From NCBI RefSeq assembly GCF_030540775.2, contig NZ_CP141266.1:4141001-4205000 (forward strand): a stretch of DNA of 64,000 nt. The letters are read 5' to 3'. Made by a program: the position numbers and the translations under genes. The DNA is from Flavivirga abyssicola (GTDB lineage Bacteria > Bacteroidota > Bacteroidia > Flavobacteriales > Flavobacteriaceae). The number at the start of each line of letters is the position of its first letter. Positions within the stretch are counted from its first letter, which is position 1. This document shows positions 44,583 through 52,986 of this stretch, piece after piece. The notes beneath the pieces were generated by a model. The model was not told where the DNA came from. It did not search any database and saw only the letters and a list, made by a program, of their open reading frames with translations.

Positions 44583-46043
44583 ATGGAAATAACCATAAAG
44601 GGTGATAAAGAATTTAATGATGTTCCTTCGTTGAAATCGAAGGCACTTCGTATTAATTTAAACGAAAATATCTACGGAACATTTGCAGAAATTGGGGCAG
44701 GTCAAGAGACTTGTCGTCATTTTTTTAGAGCTGGTGGGGCTTCAGGAACCATTGCAAAAGCAATGTCTGCTTATGACAAGGATTTTAGTGATGCTGTTTA
44801 TGGAGCTGAAGACGACGGACGTTATGTAACGGAAGCCCGTTTAAGAAAGATGCTGAGCCATGAAATGGATCTCATGGAAACAAGGCTAACAAGAGAAAAA
44901 CATCCAAATAAAATATTTTTCACATACGCTAACACTGTTGCTACAATAGACTTTGCGAAGCAATTCAAAGGTCATGGATGGGTTGGTATTAAATATCAAG
45001 TTGAAGCTACTGGTGATTACAATGAGATTCTTTTACATCTTAGATTTAAAGAAACAGATGCGCGCTTACAGCAAGAAACACTTGGTGTATTAGGTACAAA
45101 TCTTATATATGGTGCGTTTTATAAATATAACGAACCTAAAAAATTGCTGCGCTATTTATACGACCATTTAGACAAAGATCAATTAGAAATTGACACTATC
45201 AATTTTTCTGGACCAGCTTTTCAAAATATTGATAACCGCTTAATGAGTTTACAACTTGTTAAAAATGGTATGACTGATGCTGTAGTGTTTGGCCCTGATG
45301 GAACAAATGTGCTTCCTGCAAGAGTTTTTTACAAAAAGAACATTTTAGCCCTACGAGGTAGTTTCAGACCTGTAACTAAGGTAAATATGGCTATGTATGA
45401 GAAGTCGTACGAAATGTTTATAAAAGAAAGCAAAGTTAATCCTGATAAAACCGTAGTCGTTTTTGAAATTACACTATCTAATTTAAGAGCAGAAGGAGAA
45501 ATTGACGAGCAAGATTTTATAGATAGAGCAGATTTATTATGCTCTCTAGGACAATCTGTTATGATTTCTAACTTCCAGGAATACTTTAGGGTTGTTGAGT
45601 ACTTTTCTAATTACACCAAAGCCAGAATGGGATTAGCTATGGGGGTTAGTAATTTGGTTGATATTTTTGATGAAAAATACTATCGCCATATCAGTGGCGG
45701 CATCCTTGAGGCATTTGGTAAATTATTTTTCAAAGACTTAAAGGTTTACCTATACCCAATGTTAGATCATGAAACTGGAGAATTAATTAATAGTGAAAAT
45801 TTAAAAGTATATCCACGTATGAAAGAATTATATAAATTCTTTAAATACAATGGAAAGGTAATCGACATAGAAGATTACGACAAAAGCATCATGAGTATAT
45901 TCTCTCGCGAAATTTTACGTATGATTTCTGAAGGTGAACGCGGATGGGAAGATATGGTGCCAGAAGGCACGGCAGACTTAATTAAAGATTATCGTTTATT
46001 TGGGTATACCAGAAAACCTTTAACCCTATCTAAACGTAAATAG
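44583..46043 (+). CDS. Conserved Bacteroidota protein of unknown function
   Basis: The 486-aa soluble protein has a highly conserved-looking N-terminus (INLNENIYGTFAEIGAGQET, HFFRAGGASGTIAKAMSAYD) and a central region with FKGHGWVGIKYQ and MTDAVVFGPDGTNVLP. It has no signal peptide and no membrane span. I recognise it as a single-copy flavobacterial protein whose relatives carry inconsistent database names; nothing in the sequence supports a receptor or nucleotidyltransferase motif. A strong promoter precedes it and a REP-like hairpin follows. The function should be treated as open. Confidence 0.85.
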   Translation: MEITIKGDKEFNDVPSLKSKALRINLNENIYGTFAEIGAGQETCRHFFRAGGASGTIAKAMSAYDKDFSDAVYGAEDDGRYVTEARLRKMLSHEMDLMETRLTREKHPNKIFFTYANTVATIDFAKQFKGHGWVGIKYQVEATGDYNEILLHLRFKETDARLQQETLGVLGTNLIYGAFYKYNEPKKLLRYLYDHLDKDQLEIDTINFSGPAFQNIDNRLMSLQLVKNGMTDAVVFGPDGTNVLPARVFYKKNILALRGSFRPVTKVNMAMYEKSYEMFIKESKVNPDKTVVVFEITLSNLRAEGEIDEQDFIDRADLLCSLGQSVMISNFQEYFRVVEYFSNYTKARMGLAMGVSNLVDIFDEKYYRHISGGILEAFGKLFFKDLKVYLYPMLDHETGELINSENLKVYPRMKELYKFFKYNGKVIDIEDYDKSIMSIFSREILRMISEGERGWEDMVPEGTADLIKDYRLFGYTRKPLTLSKRK

Positions 46044-46079
46044 ATAATTACAGCTAGTTTTATAATATCAAAACCTAAA

Positions 46080-46150
46080 ATGTCATTCAGAGCGTAGCGA
46101 AGAACCTCATAAATAAAGCATAAGATTCTTCGCTACGCTCTGAATGACAT
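46080..46150. repeat. REP-like palindromic element
   Basis: Two perfectly complementary 25-bp arms (46080-46104 and 46126-46150) flank a 21-bp loop. The core TTCGCTACGCTCTGAATGAC resembles dispersed palindromes common in flavobacterial genomes (recall, not searched). It lies between two convergent genes and could fold into a hairpin that ends transcription or protects mRNA. It has no coding capacity. Confidence 0.85.
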
Positions 46151-46168
46151 GCTTTTAGGCAGGCTTTT

Positions 46169-46621
46169 TTATTCTAATATTTGGGCTGCATGTATTTTCG
46201 CTTTTACTTTATCGATAACTTTTTCAATCACTCCTTCTTCGTTAATAACGAAAGTAATACGGTGGATACCATCAAAAGTGCGTCCCATAAATTTTTTCTC
46301 TCCCCAAACACCAAAAGCATTAATAACGTCCTTATCAACATCTGCTAATAACGGATATGGAAAATTAAATTTCTTTTTAAAATTTGATTGTTTCTTTTGA
46401 GTGTCCGCGCTAACGCCTAAAATCTCATAACCCTTTTCTTTCAAGACAGTATACTCATCCCGTAAATTACAAGCTTCTACTGTACATGTTGGGGTATTCG
46501 CTTTTGGATAAAAGAAAACCACTAATTTTTTACCTTTAAAATCTGATAATTTAACCGTATTTCCTAGCTCGTCTAAAGCTTCAAAATTTGGTGCCTTATC
46601 TCCTACTTTTAATGTGTTCAT
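46169..46621 (-). CDS. bcp: Thioredoxin-dependent peroxiredoxin Bcp
   Basis: The 150-aa protein is an AhpC/TSA-type peroxiredoxin: VGDKAPNFEALDELG at the start, FFYPKANTPTCTVEAC with the peroxidatic Cys46 and the resolving Cys51 five residues later (the BCP/PrxQ arrangement), and later RITFVINEEGVIEKV. It reduces hydroperoxides in the cytoplasm using thioredoxin. It is divergent from nth with a short shared upstream region of about 35 bp. Confidence 0.95.
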   Translation of the reverse strand: MNTLKVGDKAPNFEALDELGNTVKLSDFKGKKLVVFFYPKANTPTCTVEACNLRDEYTVLKEKGYEILGVSADTQKKQSNFKKKFNFPYPLLADVDKDVINAFGVWGEKKFMGRTFDGIHRITFVINEEGVIEKVIDKVKAKIHAAQILE

Positions 46622-46627
46622 ATTTTA

Positions 46628-46635
46628 TAACTTTG
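46628..46635 (+). promoter_or_regulatory. Possible -7 promoter element for nth
   Basis: TAACTTTG fits TAnnTTTG and lies 21 bp before the nth ATG at 46657. This also argues that the ATG at 46657 is the true start rather than an upstream in-frame start at 46588, which would lie before the promoter. Confidence 0.45.
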
Positions 46636-46656
46636 TTATTGCTAAAATACAAACGA

Positions 46657-47316
46657 ATGACCAAACAAGAAAGAGTAAACTTTGTTATTAATACACTTTA
46701 TAAACTTTATCCGGAAATCCCTATTCCTTTAGATCATAAAGACCCTTACACCTTATTAATAGCAGTATTAATGTCTGCGCAAAGCACTGATGTAAGGGTT
46801 AATAAAATCACCCCTTTACTATTTGAAAGAGCAGACAACCCGTATGATATGGTCAAGCTTTCGGTAGAAGAAATAAGAGACATTATAAAACCCGTTGGCT
46901 TATCTCCAATGAAAAGCAAAGGCATTCACGGCTTATCGGAAATACTTATAAAAAAACATAATGGCAAAGTACCACAAAGCTTTGAAGCACTTGAAGCTTT
47001 ACCAGCCGTTGGACATAAAACAGCCAGTGTTGTTATGTCTCAAGCCTTTGGAATCCCTGCTTTTCCTGTAGATACGCACATTCATAGGTTAATGTATCGT
47101 TGGAATTTAAGTAATGGTAAAAATGTTGTACAAACAGAAAAAGACGCAAAAAGATTGTTCCCAAAAGAATTATGGAATGACTTACACCTTCAAATTATTT
47201 GGTATGGTAGAGAGTATTCACCTGCACGAGGCTGGAACCTAGATAAAGATATTATCACAAAAACAATTGGCAGGCAATCTGTTATCAATGAATATAATAA
47301 ATTAAAAAAGTCCTGA
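46657..47316 (+). CDS. nth: Endonuclease III lacking the iron-sulfur cluster
   Basis: The 219-aa protein starts MTKQERVNFVI at 46657. It has the helix-hairpin-helix motif LPAVGHKTASVV with the catalytic lysine, and VDTHIHRLMYR with the catalytic aspartate, so base excision and AP-lyase activity on oxidised pyrimidines is expected. The C-terminal part (YGREYSPARGWNLDKDIITK) contains no cysteine at all, whereas E. coli Nth has a C-x6-C-x2-C-x5-C cluster there. I believe this loss is usual in Flavobacteriia, but it was not checked. A terminator overlaps the stop region. Confidence 0.92.
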   Translation: MTKQERVNFVINTLYKLYPEIPIPLDHKDPYTLLIAVLMSAQSTDVRVNKITPLLFERADNPYDMVKLSVEEIRDIIKPVGLSPMKSKGIHGLSEILIKKHNGKVPQSFEALEALPAVGHKTASVVMSQAFGIPAFPVDTHIHRLMYRWNLSNGKNVVQTEKDAKRLFPKELWNDLHLQIIWYGREYSPARGWNLDKDIITKTIGRQSVINEYNKLKKS

Positions 47317-47336
47317 TAAAAATATCAGGACTTTTT
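47305..47336 (+). terminator. Rho-independent terminator after nth
   Basis: Arms 47305-47318 and 47323-47336 pair perfectly over 14 bp (AGTCCTGATA core) with a 4-nt A loop and a run of five Ts in the 3' arm. The arm starts just inside the last nth codons. It is symmetrical enough to act in both directions, serving the small minus-strand gene as well. Confidence 0.85.
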
Positions 47337-47342
47337 GAAAAC

Positions 47343-47489
47343 TTAGTTTAGAAGCGCTTCAAACTTCAATTTATTATAATTTATAACACTTAAAGCCTTA
47401 GAATAATTTAGAAGAAAATTAATTGTTTCTTCTTTAGGTTCACGTTCATTTAAATTTTTAATAGAATTTTCAGAGTAAATTTTTGCCAT
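47343..47489 (-). CDS. 48-aa conserved-type small protein downstream of the sigma factor
   Basis: A short frame from ATG 47489 to TAA 47343 encodes 48 residues. It starts MAKIYSENSIKNLNEREP, has the helical core ETINFLLNYSKALSVINYNK and ends FEALLN. It lies 57 bp after the ECF sigma-factor gene on the same strand and ends at a terminator. Small proteins with a FLLxYSKAL core in this place recur in Flavobacteriaceae as I recall. It is predicted soluble and helical. The function is unknown; a link to the sigma factor is only positional. Confidence 0.65.
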   Translation of the reverse strand: MAKIYSENSIKNLNEREPKEETINFLLNYSKALSVINYNKLKFEALLN

Positions 47490-47546
47490 TTTATCGATTT
47501 AAATATTAATTCAAATAATAAACGTAGCAAAATTTACTTTATTGTA

Positions 47547-48131
47547 TTAGTTCGTTAAAACAATATTATGCTTTTCAATAATTTTTCTCAAATTTATTAA
47601 GGCATAACGCATTCTACCAAGAGCTGTGTTAATACTAACACCCGTTCTATCTGATATTTCTTTAAAACTCATGTCGTTATAGATACGCATCAATAACACT
47701 TCCTTCTGATCTTCCGGAAGCTCATCTACCAAACGTCTTACATCACTTTCAACCTGTTCTTTAATAATACTTTTTTCAGCATTTAAACTAGTATCGCTTA
47801 AAACAGAAAAAATACTAAACTCTCCTGCGTTATCAAATTTTGGCATTCTTTTGTTTTTTCTAAAAAAATCAATAACCAAATTATGGGATATACGCATGAC
47901 CCATGGTAAAAATTTACCTTCTTCATTATAAGAGCCACGCTTAAGAGTTCTAATAACTTTTATAAAAGTATCTTGAAAAATATCTTCAGCAACATCTTTA
48001 TCATAAACTTTAGAATAGATAAAGCTGTAAATTTTTTGTTTGTGTCTGGTAATAAGTATTTCTAAAGCACTTTCGTTACCTTTAATATAGTTGCTAACTA
48101 GATTAGCATCAGAAATTAATTCGTATTGCAT
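47547..48131 (-). CDS. ECF-type RNA polymerase sigma factor
   Basis: The 194-aa protein has sigma region 2 (YIKGNESALEILITRHKQKI, then DVAEDIFQDTFIKVIRTL with the -10 recognition helix) and region 4 (LPEDQKEVLLMRIYNDMSFK, then GVSINTALGRMRYALINLRK). Between them is a linker of about 45 residues. No anti-sigma gene is adjacent; instead a 48-aa gene follows. This is the common single-copy flavobacterial sigma-70-family gene; its regulon is not known to me. A good promoter lies about 100 bp upstream. Confidence 0.93.
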   Translation of the reverse strand: MQYELISDANLVSNYIKGNESALEILITRHKQKIYSFIYSKVYDKDVAEDIFQDTFIKVIRTLKRGSYNEEGKFLPWVMRISHNLVIDFFRKNKRMPKFDNAGEFSIFSVLSDTSLNAEKSIIKEQVESDVRRLVDELPEDQKEVLLMRIYNDMSFKEISDRTGVSINTALGRMRYALINLRKIIEKHNIVLTN

Positions 48132-48238
48132 AATAATTACTTTTAGTGCATCGAAGAGGACTTCTTTGCTTGGGGTTACATGTTTAAAAGTAATGTTCTG
48201 CTATAGGCGAGAGTTAAAATTTAGGTTAATATTGAATT

Positions 48239-48270
48239 CAAATATAACAACAATAAACTCGAAAAAACAA
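48239..48270 (-). promoter_or_regulatory. Promoter for the sigma-factor gene
   Basis: On the minus strand TATATTTG (48246 down to 48239) has a TTG (48270 down to 48268) 21 bp upstream. The leader to ATG 48131 would be about 100 nt, long enough for regulation. Confidence 0.5.
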
Positions 48271-48337
48271 AAAAACAATCGCTTTTTTTAATATTTATTT
48301 ACAGTACAATGCATTTTTTATGCTGCAATAGTTATAG

Positions 48338-48345
48338 TATCTTTG
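48338..48345 (+). promoter_or_regulatory. -7 promoter element for uvrA
   Basis: TATCTTTG fits TAnnTTTG, 24 bp before ATG 48370. A possible TTG start codon for uvrA at 48343 lies inside this box, so it cannot be in the transcript; this decides in favour of the ATG. Confidence 0.5.
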
Positions 48346-48369
48346 CGAAATTATTCCTTTAAAAAGCCT

Positions 48370-51153
48370 ATGAATACTAATATTTCTGAAGTAGACCCTA
48401 AAGAAAACATCATCATTAAAGGTGCAAAATTGCATAACTTAAAAAATATTGATGTCGTTATACCCAGAAACAAATTGGTGGTCATTACAGGGCTATCTGG
48501 CTCTGGAAAATCTAGTTTAGCCTTCGATACGCTATACGCAGAAGGCCAACGTCGTTACGTTGAAAGCTTATCAAGTTATGCACGTCAATTTTTGGGCCGA
48601 CTAAATAAACCCAAAGTAGATTATATAAAAGGAATCGCCCCAGCCATAGCTATTGAACAAAAGGTAAATTCAACAAACCCAAGATCTACTGTTGGCACTA
48701 CTACAGAAATTTACGATTACCTAAAACTATTATTCGCAAGAATTGGTAAAACCTACTCACCTATTTCTGGTCATGAAGTAAAAAAAGACACAGTAACTGA
48801 TGTTTTAAATTATTTAAAAACATTTCCCGAAAGAGAAAAACTACTACTGCTCGCTCCTATTCATTTAGAAGAAGGTCGAAGTGTGCAAGATAAACTCAAG
48901 GCCTTACAACAACAAGGTTATGCTCGAATTAAAATAAAAGATACGGTTATTCGTATTGATGAAATTGACACACTATCAGATACAGAAAATATATTATTAG
49001 TTGTTGATAGAATTATTGTTAAAGATGAAGAAGATTTTCTTAATCGATTAGCAGACGCTATACAAACAGCCTTTTTTGAAGGTAAAGGTGAATGTATAAT
49101 AGAAATTTTAAGCAGCCACGAGCAACGTGTTTTTAGTAATAGATTTGAATTGGATGGTATTAATTTCTTAGAGCCGAACGTACATTTATTTAGCTTTAAC
49201 AACCCATACGGCGCTTGCCCTAAATGCGAAGGCTATGGGGATATTATTGGTATTGATGATGATTTAGTAATACCAAACACTGGACTTTCTGTTTATGAAA
49301 ATGCTATTTTTCCATGGCGAGGAGAAAGTATGAGTTGGTATAGAGATCAACTAGTAAACAATTCCCATAAATTTGATTTTCCTATTCACAAACCGTACTT
49401 TGAGCTAAGTGATGCTCAAAAACAACTCATTTGGAACGGAAATCAATATTTTGAAGGATTGAATTCATTTTTCGCTGAATTAGAATCAAAAGCCTATAAA
49501 ATTCAAAACCGTGTCATGTTATCTCGCTACCGCGGAAAAACAAAATGTAAGGCATGTAATGGTAAACGCTTGCGTTCTGAAGCAAATTATATAAAAATTG
49601 GAGGTGCCACTATTACAGATTTGGTAGAAATGCCTTTAGATAAATTAGCGGCGTTTTTTCAACAGCTAGAATTAAGTGATTACGACACGCAAATTGCTAC
49701 CAGACTACTAAAAGAAATTAATAATAGATTATCGTTTCTAGCAAATGTTGGTTTAGACTATTTAACACTTAATAGAAAATCAAATACCCTATCTGGAGGC
49801 GAGAGTCAACGTATCAATTTAGCCACATCTTTAGGAAGTAGTTTAGTAGGATCTATGTATATTTTAGACGAACCTAGTATTGGATTGCATCCCAAAGATA
49901 CAGAACGTTTAATTTCTGTATTAAAATCACTGAGAGACTTAGGAAACACAGTTATTGTAGTTGAGCATGATGAAGATATAATGATAGCTGCAGATAATAT
50001 AATAGATATAGGTCCTGAGGCAGGAACTTTTGGGGGTCATGTAGTTGCAAATGGTAAATATGCAGATATTTTGGCATCAGAATCTTTAACCGCTCAATAT
50101 TTAAATGAGTCATTAAAAATTGAAGTGCCAGAAAAACGAAGAACCTCAAAATACTACGTAGATATCAAGGGAGCTCGTGAAAATAATTTAAAAAACATTG
50201 ATGTTCGCTTTCCGCTAGGCATGTTAACCATAATAACCGGGGTTTCTGGTAGTGGAAAAAGCACATTAGTTAAAAAAATATTATACCCTGCATTACAAAA
50301 AAAACTAACCGATTTTGGAGATAAACCAGGCCAATTTAGCAGTTTAGATGGTAATTTTAGTAATATCAAACATATTGAGTTTGTAGACCAGAACCCTATT
50401 GGTCGTTCTTCACGCTCTAACCCCGTGACCTACATAAAAGCTTATGACGACATAAGAGCGTTATTTTCAAAACAGAAATTAAGCACCATAAGGAATTATC
50501 AGGCAAAGCATTTTTCTTTTAATGTAGATGGCGGACGTTGTGAAACTTGCAAAGGAGAAGGTGAAGTGACCATTGAAATGCAGTTCATGGCCGATGTACA
50601 TTTAGAATGCGAAACCTGTAAAGGGAAACGCTTTAAAAAAGAAGTGCTTGAGGTGACTTTTGGAGATAAAAGCATTGATGATATTTTAAATTTAACTATA
50701 GATGATGCTATTGAGTTTTTTGATAATCAGAAACAAGCCAAAATCAAAAACAAACTTCAACCCTTACAAGATGTCGGCTTAGGTTATGTGACTTTAGGGC
50801 AAAGCTCTTCTACCCTTTCTGGTGGTGAAGCACAGCGTATAAAACTAGCATCCTTCTTAGGTAAAGGAAACAAGAAAGATAAAGCACTTTTTATTTTTGA
50901 CGAACCGACTACAGGCTTGCATTTTCATGACATTCAAAAACTCCTAAAATCTTTTAATGCTTTAATTGATAATGGGCATTCTATTATAGTGGTAGAACAC
51001 AATTTAGAACTTATCAAATGTGCTGATCATATTATAGACTTAGGTCCTAAAGGTGGAGAAACTGGAGGAAACCTCGTTACCTCAGGAATTCCTGAAGACA
51101 TTATTAAAGTAAAAGCGTCTGAAACTGGAAAATATTTAAAAGATAAGCTTTAG
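48370..51153 (+). CDS. uvrA: Excinuclease ABC subunit A
   Basis: The 927-aa protein has two ABC ATPase halves: Walker A GLSGSGKSSL and signature LSGGESQRI in the first, GVSGSGKSTL and LSGGEAQRI in the second. It also has zinc-finger cysteines CPKCEGYGD, CKACNGKR, CETCKGEGE and CETCKGKR. The start is set at ATG 48370 (MNTNISEVDP) because the upstream TTG falls within the promoter. It recognises bulky DNA damage with UvrB in nucleotide excision repair. Length is normal for Bacteroidota UvrA. Confidence 0.97.
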   Translation: MNTNISEVDPKENIIIKGAKLHNLKNIDVVIPRNKLVVITGLSGSGKSSLAFDTLYAEGQRRYVESLSSYARQFLGRLNKPKVDYIKGIAPAIAIEQKVNSTNPRSTVGTTTEIYDYLKLLFARIGKTYSPISGHEVKKDTVTDVLNYLKTFPEREKLLLLAPIHLEEGRSVQDKLKALQQQGYARIKIKDTVIRIDEIDTLSDTENILLVVDRIIVKDEEDFLNRLADAIQTAFFEGKGECIIEILSSHEQRVFSNRFELDGINFLEPNVHLFSFNNPYGACPKCEGYGDIIGIDDDLVIPNTGLSVYENAIFPWRGESMSWYRDQLVNNSHKFDFPIHKPYFELSDAQKQLIWNGNQYFEGLNSFFAELESKAYKIQNRVMLSRYRGKTKCKACNGKRLRSEANYIKIGGATITDLVEMPLDKLAAFFQQLELSDYDTQIATRLLKEINNRLSFLANVGLDYLTLNRKSNTLSGGESQRINLATSLGSSLVGSMYILDEPSIGLHPKDTERLISVLKSLRDLGNTVIVVEHDEDIMIAADNIIDIGPEAGTFGGHVVANGKYADILASESLTAQYLNESLKIEVPEKRRTSKYYVDIKGARENNLKNIDVRFPLGMLTIITGVSGSGKSTLVKKILYPALQKKLTDFGDKPGQFSSLDGNFSNIKHIEFVDQNPIGRSSRSNPVTYIKAYDDIRALFSKQKLSTIRNYQAKHFSFNVDGGRCETCKGEGEVTIEMQFMADVHLECETCKGKRFKKEVLEVTFGDKSIDDILNLTIDDAIEFFDNQKQAKIKNKLQPLQDVGLGYVTLGQSSSTLSGGEAQRIKLASFLGKGNKKDKALFIFDEPTTGLHFHDIQKLLKSFNALIDNGHSIIVVEHNLELIKCADHIIDLGPKGGETGGNLVTSGIPEDIIKVKASETGKYLKDKL

Positions 51154-51172
51154 CCTCCATAAAATATGACGT

Positions 51173-52249
51173 TTAATAAAACAAGAAACCAACCAAACTA
51201 ATTATAACTATAGCTATTGGTATTACAAACATTAAATAGACAAAACTTGAAATGCTGGTTTTTATAAAACTCAAAAACCAACCATGATTGTAAAACCGTT
51301 TAATAGCAACCAATAAATAGAAAAAAGTTGATACCACAAGCAGCCAATCTATCCAAGCCGAAATCTCAAAAAAGTTATTTGCTATTAGAATTAAGCTAAA
51401 AACAGTGAATAAAAACGAGAAAAAATAAAAGCTAAACACCAGGTGATGTGCATAATGTCCACGTCTATAAAACAACAACTTTAGTATAAAAGCAAAAATC
51501 GGTAATAAAACAAATAACGAAATAGGAATCGTATCATAAACCGCTTGTAAAAGTTGTCCGCCATTACGCTGTTTGTAAAACTTAAGAACTTGCATATAGA
51601 ATTTTCTAGTAATATACCCTGCATCATCACTCATGCCCATTCCCTTATAAACCTTTGCATCAGAGGCATTAATAGCTATCAAAGAATCCACCTTTTTTTG
51701 ATCAAAATCAAAAGTTAATGTATTCGTTGTCTTTTTTTTGCTACTAGCTTTTATTAAAGAATCCAAAACTTTAACCTCAGACGCTTTCAAACCAGGAATT
51801 CCTTTTTCTTTTAAAGGTTGCAAAACACTATCAAGTTCTATAGAATCTAAAACTTGTTGTGCTTTTGCTTTTGTATCATCAGAAATTAAGGGTGTCTTTA
51901 ATGTTTTCTTCATAGAAGTATCAAAACTTTGCACTTGATCTCGGACTACTACTGTCGACAATAAAAAGAAAAACACAACTGACACAAACAAGTATAATTG
52001 AGCAGGATGTAAATACATCAAACGTTTGCCTTCTATAAATTTTTTAGCCAAATACCCTGGCTTAAACAATAAAGGCAAAAAGCTTTTAAAAAAGCGTGCA
52101 TCAAAGGAAAAATAATTACTTATTGTATTATAAAATAGCACACCAACCGTGAGATCTTCCTTGGTTTGTTGACCGCAATGCGGACAAAACTTAAATGTTT
52201 CATCAAATTGATTCTCACAATTTTTACAAGTCTCGAGGGTGGTTTTCAT
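51173..52249 (-). CDS. DUF3667-type membrane protein with N-terminal zinc ribbon
   Basis: The 358-aa protein starts with a zinc ribbon (CKNCENQFDETFKFCPHCG) followed by a conserved cytoplasmic segment (FSFDARFFKSFLPLLFKPGY) typical of DUF3667 proteins. Then come a first membrane helix (about 90-110), a polar loop rich in lysine and serine (about 120-215) and four C-terminal helices. Function is unknown; it is an inner-membrane protein. It converges on uvrA with a 19-bp gap. Confidence 0.85.
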   Translation of the reverse strand: MKTTLETCKNCENQFDETFKFCPHCGQQTKEDLTVGVLFYNTISNYFSFDARFFKSFLPLLFKPGYLAKKFIEGKRLMYLHPAQLYLFVSVVFFFLLSTVVVRDQVQSFDTSMKKTLKTPLISDDTKAKAQQVLDSIELDSVLQPLKEKGIPGLKASEVKVLDSLIKASSKKKTTNTLTFDFDQKKVDSLIAINASDAKVYKGMGMSDDAGYITRKFYMQVLKFYKQRNGGQLLQAVYDTIPISLFVLLPIFAFILKLLFYRRGHYAHHLVFSFYFFSFLFTVFSLILIANNFFEISAWIDWLLVVSTFFYLLVAIKRFYNHGWFLSFIKTSISSFVYLMFVIPIAIVIISLVGFLFY

Positions 52250-52374
52250 TAAAATAGTTAGTTTTTATAAAAATAGGAATTTTTATAAAACACCTATGAA
52301 TTCGAACAATGTTTCTTTTTGAGACCGAAACAACAAACACCATTAAACACATAAAAATCAATCACTTACATTTT

Positions 52375-52388
52375 TGGCACGCAAATTG
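52375..52388 (+). promoter_or_regulatory. Sigma-54-type promoter (-24/-12)
   Basis: TGGCACG at 52375-52381, four bases, then TTG at 52386-52388 matches the RpoN consensus TGGCACG-N4-TTGC except for the last base. A T-run precedes it. Predicted transcription begins near 52400, just before the first leader repeat, and reads into the gene at 52455. The activator is not in the window. Confidence 0.65.
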
Positions 52389-52405
52389 AAAGCTACTAAA
52401 CAAAC

Positions 52406-52438
52406 AGCGTAAGCCGAAAAGCTAAAGAGTAGGCAAAA
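52406..52438 (+). repeat. Leader repeat, copy 1
   Basis: This is a 33-nt sequence (starting AGCGTAAGCCGAAAAG) identical to 52937-52969. It lies in the predicted 5' leader of the gene at 52455, 16 bp before its ATG. Confidence 0.8.
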
Positions 52439-52454
52439 AATTAACCCCATAATC

Positions 52455-52901
52455 ATGAAAATAAAAATTACCCTATTAAGTATTTCGTTTTTTTTAATTG
52501 CAGCCTCTAGTTTTGCACAAAAAAAAACGACCCCAAAAAGTATCATAAGCAGTAAAATAGGTATCAAAAAGTATCACGATGGTGAAGAACTAAGACGTAT
52601 GCAAAAAGGTCAATTATTAGACTTATATGTAGAAAGAATTGAAGTTCTAGCCAATATATTACCATATATAGCTTTTGCCACAAAACCCGGTGTTACTATG
52701 TCTACTTTAGGTATCCCTAATAGTAATGATAACAGAAAAGCTCTTGATAATCAAATTGAAAACACTGCTAATTATGTAGAAAACACAATTGAGTTTCAAA
52801 AAGTGATTTTACCTTATTCAGATACAAGAAATTTAGTTTCTGCTGTATTGTTTTACGAAGACATAATGAAATCTATTCATACTTACGATGAATATAATTA
52901 A
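52455..52901 (+). CDS. Secreted protein of unknown function
   Basis: The 148-aa product has a standard signal peptide, MKIKITLLSISFFLIAASSFA, cut before QKK. The mature part is mostly helical (GEELRRMQKGQLLDLYVERI, and NRKALDNQIENTANYVENTI), about 125 residues with no cysteine. The gene is driven by a sigma-54-type promoter, and the whole gene is bracketed by two identical 33-nt repeats. I know no function for it; location is periplasm or outside. Confidence 0.8.
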   Translation: MKIKITLLSISFFLIAASSFAQKKTTPKSIISSKIGIKKYHDGEELRRMQKGQLLDLYVERIEVLANILPYIAFATKPGVTMSTLGIPNSNDNRKALDNQIENTANYVENTIEFQKVILPYSDTRNLVSAVLFYEDIMKSIHTYDEYN

Positions 52902-52936
52902 GAATATTTATCATACATAGACAACCATTGAACTAT

Positions 52937-52969
52937 AGCGTAAGCCGAAAAGCTAAAGAGTAGGCAAAA
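52937..52969 (+). repeat. Leader repeat, copy 2
   Basis: Identical over 33 nt to 52406-52438, with similarity extending to the next ATG at 52987. No second sigma-54 site lies in front of it. Confidence 0.8.
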
Positions 52970-52986
52970 TAATTAATCCTATAATT

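Noticed and set aside
46080-46150. CRISPR-like repeat
   Set aside because: There are only two copies, inverted and complementary, with no spacer series and no cas genes.
46588-46656. Longer N-terminus for endonuclease III
   Set aside because: The extra 23 residues would overlap the divergent bcp coding region and precede the TAACTTTG promoter box; the family start matches ATG 46657.
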